64,000 nucleotides of DNA from Candidatus Flexifilum affinis (GCA_016713325.1 JADJPJ010000087.1:930001-994000), one strand, 5' to 3'. Positions 1 through 9,000 are shown, counted from the first letter of the stretch. Made by a program: numbers and translations. The notes: generated by a model not told the origin, from the letters alone.

Positions 1-1652
1 ACGACCTGCGCGGCTCGGTAGAAGCGAAGCCGTGCCTTCGCCACGTCGGGCGGCACTTCGGTGTGCATCACGCGCACGTTGTCGAAGATTGGGTGGAAGG
101 AATTGGCCAATTCCAGCGCATAGAAGGCGATCCGGTGCGGCTCCAGATGGCGCGCCGAGGCCTCGATCACCTCGCCCAGTTCCATCGCCTTGCGCAGGAA
201 GCTCAGTTCCGCCTCCCCCAGCAGACTGATATCCGCACCCTCATCGCTGATGCCGCGCGCCGCCGCCTCACGGAAAATGCCGGCGCAGCGCACATGCGCA
301 TATTGGATGTAGTACACCGGGTTCTCATTGCTGCGCTTGATGGCCAGGTCCAGGTCGAAGTTGAGATGCGAGTCGGCGCTCCGGGCGAGCAGCATATAAC
401 GCACAGCGTCGGCGCTCGTCTCTTCGACCAGCGCGTCAAGTGTGTCGAAGACGCCGCGCCGCGTACTCATCTTGACTTCCACGCCATTGCGGACCGCGCG
501 CACCATCTGGTTGATGATGACATGGATCTTCGAGGGATCCATGCCCAGTGCCTGCACACCATACTGGACGACCTTGTACTGCGCGCCGTGATCAGCGCCC
601 AGCACGTTGACCAGCAGGTCGAAGCCGCGTTCCAGCTTGTTGACGTGATAGGCGATATCGGGGAGAGTATACGTCGGCTCACCCGACGACTTGACCAGCA
701 CCCGGTCCTTGGCATCGCCGAGCCGCGTGCTTCGGAACCAAACCGCCTCGCCTTTGCCGCCGGCTTCTTCGACATCCTCCTTGTCGGCGCCTTCGGGGAC
801 GGTCGCTTTGTAGACGAAGCCAGCCTGATCCAGCGACTCCAGGACATCCCAGATGGCGCCGCTATTCTCGTTGAAGAACACGTCGTGAACGATCTGCACC
901 TGGGCCAGACTCTCCCGAATCCACTGGAACATGCGCTTTTCGGCGTAATCCTTGAACGGCTGCCAGTCGGAGTCGATCCAGCCTTCTCCGACCTCAGCTG
1001 CCAGGTCCCTCGCGAAGTCGCTCAGATAGTCGCCCTGGTAGAAGTTCTCATCCTTTGCATCCGGGATGGTGACCGGCTTGCCGAGCGCCTGCAAGTAGCG
1101 AATTTTCAGGCTATTGCCGACGTTGCGCATCTGCCGGCCGGCGTTGTTGAAGTAGTACTCGCGCTCTACCTGATAGCCGGCCGCTTCCAGCAGTCGGGCC
1201 ATCGTGTCGCCAATCACACCACCCCGGCTGCGGCCGACCGTGATCGGGCCGCTGGGGTTGGCGCTCACGAACTCGACCTGAGCGCGCTTTCCTGCATACA
1301 GATCGAGCTGGAAGACGTTCTCGCCTTCGACAATCAGCGACTCGACCTGGGATTTCAACCAGTGGTCGTCGAGGCGGAAGTTGATGAACCCAGGCGGCAC
1401 GACCTCCACCGACGCGATGAACGCCGGTTTGACGAAGTGCTCGGCAATCGCATTGGCGATGTCGAGGGGTTTCCTGCCCGTCGGCTTGGCCAGGGCAAGA
1501 GCCAGCGAAACGGCATAATCCCCCTGGTCAGCGCGCTTGGGTGGGCGCACTTCGATCTCTGGCAGGTCGAAGGCGGGCAGCGCTCCGGAAGCCTGAGCGT
1601 TGGCAATCGCGCTGTGCACAGCGCTGGCGAGAGTTTGCGGCAGCAGTTTCAA
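1..1652 (-). CDS. argS: Arginyl-tRNA synthetase, 3' end outside window
   Basis: Class I aminoacyl-tRNA synthetase that charges tRNA-Arg in the cytoplasm. About 550 residues are visible; the frame runs open off the left edge, so the C-terminal DALR anticodon-binding domain is incomplete. No ATG fits. The chosen start is a TTG at 1652 with AGGA nine bases upstream, giving MKLLPQTLASAVHSAI, a normal ArgS N-terminus. The catalytic core has SANPSGPITVGRSRGG near residue 130, where the HIGH signature reads TVGR. A KMSKS-like VKMSTRRG lies near residue 390. YYFNNAGRQMRNVG and DLDLAIKRSNENPVYYIQYAH are typical of the family. The opposite strand also carries a long open frame, which is a shadow. Identity is secure; the start is inferred. 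Confidence 0.95.
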   Translation of the reverse strand, partial: MKLLPQTLASAVHSAIANAQASGALPAFDLPEIEVRPPKRADQGDYAVSLALALAKPTGRKPLDIANAIAEHFVKPAFIASVEVVPPGFINFRLDDHWLKSQVESLIVEGENVFQLDLYAGKRAQVEFVSANPSGPITVGRSRGGVIGDTMARLLEAAGYQVEREYYFNNAGRQMRNVGNSLKIRYLQALGKPVTIPDAKDENFYQGDYLSDFARDLAAEVGEGWIDSDWQPFKDYAEKRMFQWIRESLAQVQIVHDVFFNENSGAIWDVLESLDQAGFVYKATVPEGADKEDVEEAGGKGEAVWFRSTRLGDAKDRVLVKSSGEPTYTLPDIAYHVNKLERGFDLLVNVLGADHGAQYKVVQYGVQALGMDPSKIHVIINQMVRAVRNGVEVKMSTRRGVFDTLDALVEETSADAVRYMLLARSADSHLNFDLDLAIKRSNENPVYYIQYAHVRCAGIFREAAARGISDEGADISLLGEAELSFLRKAMELGEVIEASARHLEPHRIAFYALELANSFHPIFDNVRVMHTEVPPDVAKARLRFYRAAQV

Positions 1653-1864
1653 GTTGGGCAGTCCTGATGATGAGGTCGATCGGTTCTTCTGAGAATATGG
1701 TTCAAGATTGTAGGAGTCTTGGGGAGGGGTGGCAAGATCGATGATGGGCTCATCTCTGGCACCACACAACCACCACACAACTAAGGATCCAGAAGGCCCG
1801 GTCTTACATCCCCAGCCTCTGAAGGCTATCAGCGTTTCTGGGCAACGCCTTGCGGCTTAGCCAC

Positions 1865-2932
1865 CTACTCGTCGACAGCGGCGTCGGGTTCCCGCGCCGC
1901 CGCGCTGATCAGCAACGCGATCATGCCGCCGATCATTCCGGCAATGAAGATCGACCCGGACCAGACATGCACGCTCCACCGGATGACCGAATTGCTGGCG
2001 AGTGTGATGAAGTAAAGCGCGAAGTAGAAGGTCGGTGCAGCCGCACCCATAGCGATATAGGCATAGAGTCGCGCCGGCGACGGCTTCAGCCAGGCGACTA
2101 GAAGGTCGACGATGAGCCCGGCCGCCAGAGCGGGGATGATCAGAATGAATGCATCGTTCAGAACGGTGAGCAGCGCCGAGCTGAGGCCGAAGGTCAACGT
2201 AAAGGTCCCGAACGGCACGCACCAGCGCCACAACAGAAGCAGCGGCAGCGATATCAGCAGGCTCGTCGTGAGCAGAATGCCGGTCACGCCGAAATCCTGC
2301 GCCATATCCCGGCGCGAACCCAGCATCACTGCCTGCGGCGTGACGATCGGGTTGGCATAGCTGGTGAAGAACATCAGCAAAGTGACGAACAAAGCCCCGG
2401 CAGCAACGGCGGGTCCAAGCGCCACCCACCCCAGGCCAGGTTCATGCTGGCTCCGAAAGCGCGCCCACGCCGAACGCAATGGCCCGGTGAAAATCAGCGA
2501 CATGCCGATCGCCAACAGGATATGAGTCGGGCTCATCAGCGCTTCCGTCCCGCCTTCAATGCCAAACAGCGTATGCCAGATCATGTCGCCGACGCCACCA
2601 AAGGCGAACACGCCAACCCCCGCCATGGACAAACCATAGCCGTAAGGCAGGGTGCGACTGAAAGCATACCCTTTCTGCAGATTGCGGACGTGATTGACCA
2701 GGAGGAATACAGCGACGATGGCGAAAGAACCGTAAAACAGGAAGTGCCAGGGGGTGAAGAAGCTGCCATCCACTCGACCGTGGAAGTGCGCCCATCCGTC
2801 GACCCACAGGCCGGCCAGGTAGAGGGCTGACAGCCCCGTCATGGACCAGTCGAAGGCGGCGCTGCCGGCCGGCCGCCCGGTACGGGAAGGTGATGCGGTG
2901 ACGCCTGACAGTGAACGCCCTGCGGTTGCCAT
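1865..2932 (-). CDS. Multi-spanning membrane protein of unknown function
   Basis: A 355-residue integral membrane protein. I count about eight or nine hydrophobic segments, beginning with WSMTGLSALYLAGLWVDGWA and ending with a helix just before a short acidic tail (AAREPDAAVDE). Charged loops carry HFHGR and MIWHTLFG histidines, but I recognise no transporter motif. The start is the ATG at 2932 because AGAGGAG sits eight bases upstream; an in-frame ATG 42 bases further up has no such site. It stands alone between argS and the FtsB-like gene, all on the minus strand. Family membership is not recognised. Confidence 0.8.
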   Translation of the reverse strand: MATAGRSLSGVTASPSRTGRPAGSAAFDWSMTGLSALYLAGLWVDGWAHFHGRVDGSFFTPWHFLFYGSFAIVAVFLLVNHVRNLQKGYAFSRTLPYGYGLSMAGVGVFAFGGVGDMIWHTLFGIEGGTEALMSPTHILLAIGMSLIFTGPLRSAWARFRSQHEPGLGWVALGPAVAAGALFVTLLMFFTSYANPIVTPQAVMLGSRRDMAQDFGVTGILLTTSLLISLPLLLLWRWCVPFGTFTLTFGLSSALLTVLNDAFILIIPALAAGLIVDLLVAWLKPSPARLYAYIAMGAAAPTFYFALYFITLASNSVIRWSVHVWSGSIFIAGMIGGMIALLISAAAREPDAAVDE

Positions 2933-3013
2933 CGTGTCATCTCCTCTATATTTACATGGAAAGTCGTCATGCAAAAAAGGAAGTTGCAGCCAGGACTGGG
3001 GCGCCCCGCGACC

Positions 3014-3457
3014 TCATAGAGGGGGTGGAGGCGTATCGAAGAACAGGCTCCACCACAACTCCCAGGTCTCCGCCCGGTCAGAGCCGGACTGGATTTCCGC
3101 CAGTACCACCGGCGGCGGAACGACCTCTTCAACCTCGACGCCGGACGGTACCGGAACGTAGAGAATTTCACCAGGGCGAATCATTTTGCCATCGTCACGG
3201 GCCCAGCGTTGGACGTAGGCATCACTCATGACATAGTCGCGGAGCTCGGTGAGCCGGGCATGTTCCGCCTGCAAGCCTTCGATCTCGCCCTGCACGCGGT
3301 TGAACGCCTCCTGCAGCGGCTGCGACGCCGTGATCCGGCTGCTGAAGTTGATGGCCAACAGCAGGACGACTGCCAGGATGACGGCGAACATCACCTGAAC
3401 GCTGTTGATCTGACCGCTCTTGCGAGGCGGTGCTCCGGGTCGGGTTTTGGTTGCCAT
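3014..3457 (-). CDS. FtsB/DivIC-like septum formation initiator protein
   Basis: A 147-residue bitopic protein. A basic, proline-containing N-terminus (MATKTRPGAPPRKSG) is followed by one transmembrane helix at about residues 22-41 and then a coiled coil of about 45 residues (LQEAFNRVQGEIEGLQAEHA). Next comes the motif YVQRWARDDGKMIRPGEILYVPV, close to the YIEKxARExLGxVKPGE motif of FtsB/DivIC proteins that scaffold the divisome with FtsL and FtsQ. A proline-rich tail ends in TPPPPL. The gene lies just upstream, in transcription order, of the gene at 1865-2932. Family assignment is good; the exact divisome role is inferred. Confidence 0.8.
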   Translation of the reverse strand: MATKTRPGAPPRKSGQINSVQVMFAVILAVVLLLAINFSSRITASQPLQEAFNRVQGEIEGLQAEHARLTELRDYVMSDAYVQRWARDDGKMIRPGEILYVPVPSGVEVEEVVPPPVVLAEIQSGSDRAETWELWWSLFFDTPPPPL

Positions 3458-3482
3458 GTCGCCGATTATAAACCAGGAATCA

Positions 3483-3506
3483 AAAACCCGGCGATTGCCG
3501 GGTTTT
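3483..3506. terminator. Bidirectional intrinsic terminator
   Basis: Perfect 10-base arms AAAACCCGGC and GCCGGGTTTT around the loop GATT, with an A-run on one side and a T-run on the other. It sits just downstream of tRNA-Leu on the minus strand and upstream of the FtsB-like gene, so it should end the tRNA transcript. Confidence 0.85.
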
Positions 3507-3510
3507 CCTG

Positions 3511-3594
3511 TGCCGAAGGCGGGAGTCGAACCCGCACTCCGTTTCCAGAACTACGCCCTGAACGTAGCGCGTCTGCCAATTCCGCCACTTCGGC
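3511..3594 (-). tRNA. tRNA-Leu (anticodon CAG)
   Basis: Read on the minus strand, the acceptor stem is GCCGAAG paired with CTTCGGC, followed by discriminator A at 3511. The D arm is GTGGCGGAATTGGCAGAC. The anticodon arm is TACGTTCAGGGCGTA with CAG in the loop. A long class II variable arm, expected for leucine, precedes the T arm GCGGGTTCGACTCCCGC. CCA is not encoded. It is flanked by the terminator at 3483-3506 and the potassium transporter gene. Confidence 0.97.
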
Positions 3595-3666
3595 TCAAGT
3601 TGATGTGATTTTAGCACAGTCCGAAGTCGTGTCAATGCCGATTTCCGCTCAGTTTCGCCAATCGAC

Positions 3667-5724
3667 TCATGTTTTCGCAGGGACGAGCGCGTGTTCTTCA
3701 TCGTGGGCATGATGGTCGTGAACGTGTTCGAAGGTCACTTTGAAGCCTTCAGGTAGCGGCAGCGAGTCCAGGTCGATCTGCTTGATATTGAGCGAAACGT
3801 CATCCGACTGCAGCAGCGCGTCACGCAGAAACCGATCGGTGGACATGTGCAGTAGGTTGAACGGAAAACGTGTCCGCAGTGCGCCAATGTAGACCTGGAA
3901 GTACACCTCGGGATAGGTATTCCGCATCGTCTGAAGCGATCTCGCCACGCTGTCATAGAGGTCGCGATACGGCTCGTCGATGACGATGGCGACTCCCTCG
4001 TCCCAGCCATTCAGCTGACGAATTTCCTCGCTGCGCTTTTGGAACGCCTCGGTGCGCTTCGGGTCGACGTCCACATGCACGATCAGTATCGGCAGTCCGC
4101 GCCTCAAAATGGCGTTCACGACCGACACGGCCAGCTTCGACCAGGTATCGCAATAGTAGATCGCCACTTCACGATGCACCTTGGGGTCAAAGACAATTGG
4201 CGGGCGGTCGAAAGCCGGAACATCCGCCAGTTTGAGCCGTGCCGCAGTCTCTTTATAGTGGCGGTGAATACGGAAGAACATCCACACGAGCATTGGAATG
4301 AGCAGCACAATGGCCCAGGCACCGTTCGTAAACTTGGTGATAATGAACACGATCATCACGACGAACGTGATGATGGCACCGACTGCCGAGACCGCCAGCT
4401 TGAGCCTCCACCGTGGATCGAAAAAGATCTTTGTCTCTAATCCCCAGGTGAATTCCCCCGGCTTCACATGCCCTGCCCTCCAGAATCGGCGCGCCATGCC
4501 GGTCTGGCTGATCGTGAATCCCATGAATACGCCGATGGCGTAGAGCGGGATCAGGTTGGTGACAATCGCGCCGGTGACGATCACCAGGAAGATCGCCGCC
4601 GAGGACAGTGTGTAGATGCCCCAGCTAAACACCAGACGCCGGCCGCGGTATGTGAGCTGGCGTGGCAGAAAGCCGTCTCCGCTGTGAAGGGCCGCAAGCT
4701 GCGGAAAGTCGGCGAATGGCGTGTTCGCGGCCATGAACAGGACGGCAAAAGCGCCAACCATGGTGAGAACATAGCCTACATACCCGATTCCCTCTTCACC
4801 ATAGATAGTACGCGCGAGCTGGCTGATGATCGTTTCTTCGTGGGACGGGATCGCCTGTACCGCGTTGGCCAGGACGGTGATGCTTAGGAAGAGAGTGATC
4901 AGAATGGCACTCATGGCCACCAGCGTTTTGGCGGCGTTTCGAGCGCGGGGCTGACGGAACAGCTGCGTATCGTTGGAAATCGCCTCGATGCCGGTCAGAG
5001 CAGTGCATCCCGACGAGAACGCACGGAGCAGAAGCAGCAGGGTAATGGGTTCCAGCGTCGTGTGCTGGATGGCTTCGACGTCGGTCACCGTAGGAAGCAC
5101 GCCGCTCGCCATCTTGACGAATCCAACCACCAACGTAACGCCAATCGTGGCGAGAAAGAAGTACGTCGGAATGGAGAAGAGGCGGGCGCTCTCCTTCACG
5201 CCGCGCAAGTTAACGTAGGTCATGAACAAAATGATCCCCACGGTCATGAGCACCCGATAAGGCAGGAGTCCGGGAACAACGCTGATGACATTGGCGACGC
5301 CGGCGCTGATACTGACGGCCACCGTCAGAATGTAGTCGGTCAGCAGCGCAGCGCCGGTGACCTGCGCCAGTTCTTCGCCCAGGTTCTCTTTGGCTACGCG
5401 ATACCCGCCGCCGCCGGCAGGGTTGGAGAAGATCGTCTGGCGGTAGGAGATGGTGACAATGGCGATGAGTACCGCGATGGCAATAGCGACGGGAATGGAG
5501 GCGGCATTTCCGCGGAATCCCAACAAGACGAAACCGCTGATCGCCGCCATATTCAGGATGATGAGGATTTCCTCAGTGGCGTAGGCCACTGAAGAAAGCG
5601 CGTCGCTCGCGAGAACAGCCAGCGCTATCGGGTTTGTAGCGGTCTGATGTGAAATATCTGCCGTTTGCAGGCGCTTGCCAATGACGAGATTCGCAAGGCG
5701 TTCCTGCGCTTCATGAATCGACAT
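3667..5724 (-). CDS. KimA/KUP-like potassium-proton symporter (APC superfamily)
   Basis: A 685-residue membrane protein with about 12 transmembrane segments in the first 470 residues and a cytoplasmic C-terminal domain of about 200 residues. LASDALSSVAYATEEIL, NPAGGGGYRVAKENLG and TGIEAISNDTQLFRQP match the signature regions of KimA-type (YdaO) potassium importers, which belong to the amino acid permease superfamily. The tail domain has a Rossmann-like core (RGLPILIVHVDVDP), as expected for a regulatory domain. The last 20 residues are His-rich (HVHDHHAHDEEH). AAGGA lies 11 bases before the ATG. A universal stress gene lies upstream on the same strand. No c-di-AMP riboswitch was recognisable. 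An amino-acid substrate remains possible. Confidence 0.8.
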   Translation of the reverse strand: MSIHEAQERLANLVIGKRLQTADISHQTATNPIALAVLASDALSSVAYATEEILIILNMAAISGFVLLGFRGNAASIPVAIAIAVLIAIVTISYRQTIFSNPAGGGGYRVAKENLGEELAQVTGAALLTDYILTVAVSISAGVANVISVVPGLLPYRVLMTVGIILFMTYVNLRGVKESARLFSIPTYFFLATIGVTLVVGFVKMASGVLPTVTDVEAIQHTTLEPITLLLLLRAFSSGCTALTGIEAISNDTQLFRQPRARNAAKTLVAMSAILITLFLSITVLANAVQAIPSHEETIISQLARTIYGEEGIGYVGYVLTMVGAFAVLFMAANTPFADFPQLAALHSGDGFLPRQLTYRGRRLVFSWGIYTLSSAAIFLVIVTGAIVTNLIPLYAIGVFMGFTISQTGMARRFWRAGHVKPGEFTWGLETKIFFDPRWRLKLAVSAVGAIITFVVMIVFIITKFTNGAWAIVLLIPMLVWMFFRIHRHYKETAARLKLADVPAFDRPPIVFDPKVHREVAIYYCDTWSKLAVSVVNAILRRGLPILIVHVDVDPKRTEAFQKRSEEIRQLNGWDEGVAIVIDEPYRDLYDSVARSLQTMRNTYPEVYFQVYIGALRTRFPFNLLHMSTDRFLRDALLQSDDVSLNIKQIDLDSLPLPEGFKVTFEHVHDHHAHDEEHALVPAKT

Positions 5725-5796
5725 CGTCCGGTTTTTCCTTGATGCATGCGACGGAGGATGAGTCTACAGACGGGGAATCAGGAAGTTGTCAGCGTT

Positions 5797-5813
5797 TTGA
5801 CTGGGTCAGTCAA
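5797..5813. repeat. Inverted repeat upstream of the potassium transporter
   Basis: TTGACTG and CAGTCAA arms of 7 bases flank the loop GGT, between the stress-protein stop and the transporter start. There is no T-run on the minus strand, so an operator or a weak terminator are both possible. Confidence 0.4.
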
Positions 5814-5820
5814 GAACGTG

Positions 5821-6327
5821 TCAAAAGCCACGATGCCCGCCCAGCGAACTCAAGCAGGGGGTTCGCGAAGCCGTGCCGTCTTCGAGGGTGTACAACATGA
5901 GGCTTCGGTCCGACTTGGGCGTAGCCAGGGTACTCCCGCACGCCTGCAAGCGAGCTTTCAGTGCCCGGATCTGGTGGCGGTGCCACAGGGGAAAACGGTG
6001 AAACGGCAGATGCGCAAAGACCAGATCGGCTCCAAGCAGTTCAGCAGCAGCAGCGATAGCTTCCACAGTCGTCACCGCCTGCATCGGCTGAAGCAGCGCA
6101 TCGACGCCATAGTCTTCAAAAGTCGCCTCATATTCATACAGATCATCAATCTCGCGACCTACGGGATTTGTTCGCCCATAACTTGTCCCCAGATAGCTGG
6201 CATGGGTGACTGGAATGATGTGCAGCAGAATGACCTGGGCGTGATGCTGGCGTGCCAGACTGCATGCCTGATGCAGCGCCTCCATCGTCCATTTCCGGTC
6301 GGACATCTGCACCAGTATGGTCTTCAT
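5821..6327 (-). CDS. Universal stress protein (UspA family)
   Basis: A 168-residue soluble protein with the Usp fold. Strand one is KTILVQMSDRKW, followed by a helix and HHAQVILLHIIPV, then GADLVFAHLPFHRF near residue 103. The usual ATP-binding G-2x-G-9x-G(S/T) motif is not clear, so it may be a non-nucleotide-binding member. The start is taken at the ATG at 6327 after AGGAAAG; a TTG codon directly in front is an alternative. It lies 96 bases upstream of the potassium transporter on the same strand, so stress signalling linked to potassium uptake is a reasonable inference. Confidence 0.75.
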   Translation of the reverse strand: MKTILVQMSDRKWTMEALHQACSLARQHHAQVILLHIIPVTHASYLGTSYGRTNPVGREIDDLYEYEATFEDYGVDALLQPMQAVTTVEAIAAAAELLGADLVFAHLPFHRFPLWHRHQIRALKARLQACGSTLATPKSDRSLMLYTLEDGTASRTPCLSSLGGHRGF

Positions 6328-6571
6328 CAAGATGACTTTCCTACCTTCAGCAAACGACTATCACGACTCTAGTACTCCAGTCATCAAGTTCGTGACAAGA
6401 GATTCGTTGAGGGTGTCAATTCGCCGTTAAGATTGTGAAGGATCGCACAACGTCGGTCGGCGCCGGAGAGGCGTGGGCCATGCGCACGGGAACCCCAAGC
6501 CGCTCGTGCTATAATCCCGGAACGGTCCTCAGTTGGCCGACGTGACGATTCGAGGGTGAGGAACGAACACT

Positions 6572-8281
6572 TTGAGAAAGTTGATTCCGCTTTGCGCTGC
6601 CTTGATCGCGATTCTGCTCCTTAGCGTCGCGACAACCGCGCAGACTCCGGTGGTGACCGCGGAGGCTATCCAGCAGGCCAACCTGCGCCGCGCCACCAGC
6701 ATCGATTCGGACATAATGGGCAACATCGTGGCCGGCACGCGTTACCCCGTGGTCGGCCGCAGCGCGCTTTTCCCGTGGATTCTGCTGGGTGACCTGACGA
6801 CCAGCCAGCCGATCGGCTGGGTCTTTCGCGATATTGTGACCATCCAGGGCGACCTCAACAGCGTGCCGGTCACTGAAATGGAAGTCGGGGCCGCGCCTGC
6901 CGGTCAGCCAACCGCGGCGCTGCCGGCTCCAGGAATCACACCGACCGCGTCTCAGCTCCTTGCGGCGACCGCGTCCCAGCTTCTTGCGGCGACCGCCACG
7001 GCCTCAGTACCTCCGACGATTGCGGCGCCGACAGGAGTCACGGGCACGGTCCTCGGCGAGATCAACATTCGTTACGGCCCAGGCGTCGAGTACCCGCGCG
7101 TTGGCGTGGGTTTTGCCGGCGAGTCCTTCCAGATCGTGGCCTATCACACACAGTTCCCCTGGGCGCAGATCGTCTATTCGGCGTCACCCACTGGCTTTGC
7201 CTGGGTCAGCGTCGATCTTATCGAGATCACCGGCAACCTCTTCAGCCTGACACCGGTCAGCCAGACATCATTCAATCTCCCGACGCTCACACCCACCCCC
7301 TCACCCGTCGATATCGTGAGCGGCATTGACGGCAGCGTGAGTCCTGAGTTTCGGGCTCTCGGAGAATCGCTCTGGGAGATGATGCAGACCGCCAGCTTCG
7401 ACCCCGCCACCAGCCGTCTGGGCGGCTTCTACCTGAAGAACCTGCAAACCGGCGAGGCCCTGGCGCTGGGAGACGAGTTCGCCTTCAGCGGCATGAGCCT
7501 CAACAAGATCGCCATCCTGACCGCGCTCTACCGTCTGCTGGATCGCCCCCCGGATGACCCGACTGCGCTGACGATTGCCGAAGCGATGGTTTGCAGCGAG
7601 AACATCAGCACCAACGAGATGCTTGCGATGATGGGCGGCGGCAATCCCTATGAAGGCGCAAACCGGGTCAGCGAATTTCTGCAAAGCATCGGTTTGCAGC
7701 GCACGTTCATCTTTACACCTTACGCCAACGACCCGTTTATCACACCGCAGGCCCCGCGCACGCGCATCACCGATGTCAATCAGCAGGCGGCGCAGCCCGA
7801 CCCGTTCAACCAGATCACCGTGAGCGAGCTGGGCGCCCTGCTCGATGGGATTTATCAGTGCGGCTATGGCACCGACAGCCCGCTGCTGAGCCAGACCAAC
7901 GGCGCATTTACACCGGACGAGTGCCGCCATATCCTGAACACCATGAGCTACAACAAGATCGGCAACTTCATAGAATCCGGCACCGCGTCCGGGGTGAAGG
8001 TCGCCCACAAACACGGCTGGATCGAGGACACGCACGGGGATGCGGCAGTCGTCTTCTCCCCAGGCGGCGCCTACGTCTTCGTGATCGTCCTGCACAACCC
8101 AAGCTATCTGGAATTTGCCGAATCCGAGCCGATCGTCGAAGAAGGCGCTCGACTGGTCTACAACTACTTCAATCCGGACGCGCCCCTGGGCGAAGTCCGG
8201 CCCCCTGACGTGGATGGAACCTGCAATCTGCTCGCCAGTCCCGTCGTCGCCGAGATGCAGCTGTTCGAGTTATCGGAGTAA
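6572..8281 (+). CDS. Secreted SH3-SH3-class A beta-lactamase-fold serine hydrolase
   Basis: A 569-residue exported protein. The signal peptide covers about residues 1-23 (ends TTAQTPVV). Two bacterial SH3-like domains follow: about 28-95 (ANLRRATSIDSD) and about 155-225 (INIRYGPGVEYPRVG), joined by an Ala/Thr linker. A linker with TPTPSP leads to a beta-lactamase-fold domain at about 260-550. It has an SxxK motif (SLNK), SEN in the SxN position and KHGW in place of KTG. This set suggests a peptidoglycan-binding D,D-peptidase or beta-lactamase-like enzyme outside the membrane. The start is a TTG with GTGAGGA upstream; a perfect TATAAT lies at 6510-6515. The next gene begins 3 bases after the stop. 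Confidence 0.8.
   Translation: MRKLIPLCAALIAILLLSVATTAQTPVVTAEAIQQANLRRATSIDSDIMGNIVAGTRYPVVGRSALFPWILLGDLTTSQPIGWVFRDIVTIQGDLNSVPVTEMEVGAAPAGQPTAALPAPGITPTASQLLAATASQLLAATATASVPPTIAAPTGVTGTVLGEINIRYGPGVEYPRVGVGFAGESFQIVAYHTQFPWAQIVYSASPTGFAWVSVDLIEITGNLFSLTPVSQTSFNLPTLTPTPSPVDIVSGIDGSVSPEFRALGESLWEMMQTASFDPATSRLGGFYLKNLQTGEALALGDEFAFSGMSLNKIAILTALYRLLDRPPDDPTALTIAEAMVCSENISTNEMLAMMGGGNPYEGANRVSEFLQSIGLQRTFIFTPYANDPFITPQAPRTRITDVNQQAAQPDPFNQITVSELGALLDGIYQCGYGTDSPLLSQTNGAFTPDECRHILNTMSYNKIGNFIESGTASGVKVAHKHGWIEDTHGDAAVVFSPGGAYVFVIVLHNPSYLEFAESEPIVEEGARLVYNYFNPDAPLGEVRPPDVDGTCNLLASPVVAEMQLFELSE
6947..6994 (+). repeat. Two 24-base tandem repeats inside the SH3/beta-lactamase gene
   Basis: Units at 6947-6970 and 6971-6994 differ at two positions and encode ASQLLAAT twice. 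They lie in the linker between the two SH3-like domains, where copy number could vary without harming the fold. Confidence 0.8.
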
Positions 8282-8284
8282 GCA

Positions 8285-8926
8285 ATGTCAGGGCGAACCG
8301 AGCGGGTCCTCACCATGATCATGGGATTGGTGCTGGCCATTGGCGCTGTGATCTGGATCATGATCACACAGACACAAAGCGACTTTCCCAACACCCGCAC
8401 ACCGACCCGGATCCCCGGCCCCCTTCCGTCCTTAACGGCAGACGGCGCGCAGGGAGCGATCGCGCCAGAGCCAACCAGTGAGCTGACGTATTTTCTCATT
8501 CGCTATCAGGCGTTCGAGAAGGGTTTCATGATCCAGCGCATCGGCGAGCCGTGCGTCTTCGCCTACAGCACGGCAGAGAACGGCAGAATCGTATTGTCTC
8601 CGTTCGTGACCGACGGGCAGTTGCCGTCCTATGCCTACTGTATCCCATTCGAAGGCCTGGTAGACGTCGCGATTCCGGAACCAGCAGACGATCTTCTCGA
8701 AACGAACACGCCGTTCCGTCTGGTGTGGGGGGCCTATGCACCCGTCCGGGATGCCCTGGGGCTGCCGGTCAGCGCGTCGATCGGTTCGCAGTCGGCCCTA
8801 CCGCCAACGCCGCAGGTCACAGACGGCCTGGTGTCGTACACGCCCATTGCGTACTTGCCGGATGGCCGTCTATTCGAGTGCGGGACGCGTGGAGCAACGT
8901 CCGGAAACTGCCGGATGGCCCCCTAG
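8285..8926 (+). CDS. Membrane-anchored protein of unknown function
   Basis: A 213-residue protein with a single N-terminal transmembrane helix at about residues 8-27 (VLTMIMGLVLAIGAVIWIMI) and a Thr/Pro-rich stretch (NTRTPTRIPGPLP). The extracytoplasmic domain has four cysteines at roughly 89, 114, 199 and 208 that could form disulfides. The region DALGLPVSASIGSQ resembles an LGFP-type repeat, but only one copy is visible. It starts 3 bases after the beta-lactamase-fold gene and is surely cotranscribed with it, so a role in the same envelope process is likely. I do not recognise a family. Confidence 0.7.
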   Translation: MSGRTERVLTMIMGLVLAIGAVIWIMITQTQSDFPNTRTPTRIPGPLPSLTADGAQGAIAPEPTSELTYFLIRYQAFEKGFMIQRIGEPCVFAYSTAENGRIVLSPFVTDGQLPSYAYCIPFEGLVDVAIPEPADDLLETNTPFRLVWGAYAPVRDALGLPVSASIGSQSALPPTPQVTDGLVSYTPIAYLPDGRLFECGTRGATSGNCRMAP

Positions 8927-9000
8927 CGGCGCTCGGTAGCCGTGATGCCAAGATCGGGAAATCGGTTGACACAGCGGCGCATCAGGGATGTCGAACGACG

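Noticed and set aside
63..1667. Long plus-strand open frame opposite argS, and similar long antisense frames at 12535-14559, 33104-35173 and 50744-52939
   Set aside because: They mirror the real genes on the other strand, have low-complexity Arg/Asp/Val/Gln/His-rich text without family motifs, and arise from high GC codon bias.
5725..5820. c-di-AMP (ydaO) riboswitch upstream of the KimA-like gene
   Set aside because: The 96-base gap is too short for that element, and the conserved core is not visible; only a 7-bp inverted repeat is present.
6947..6994. CRISPR-like or minisatellite array
   Set aside because: Only two 24-base units are present, inside a coding linker, with no spacers.
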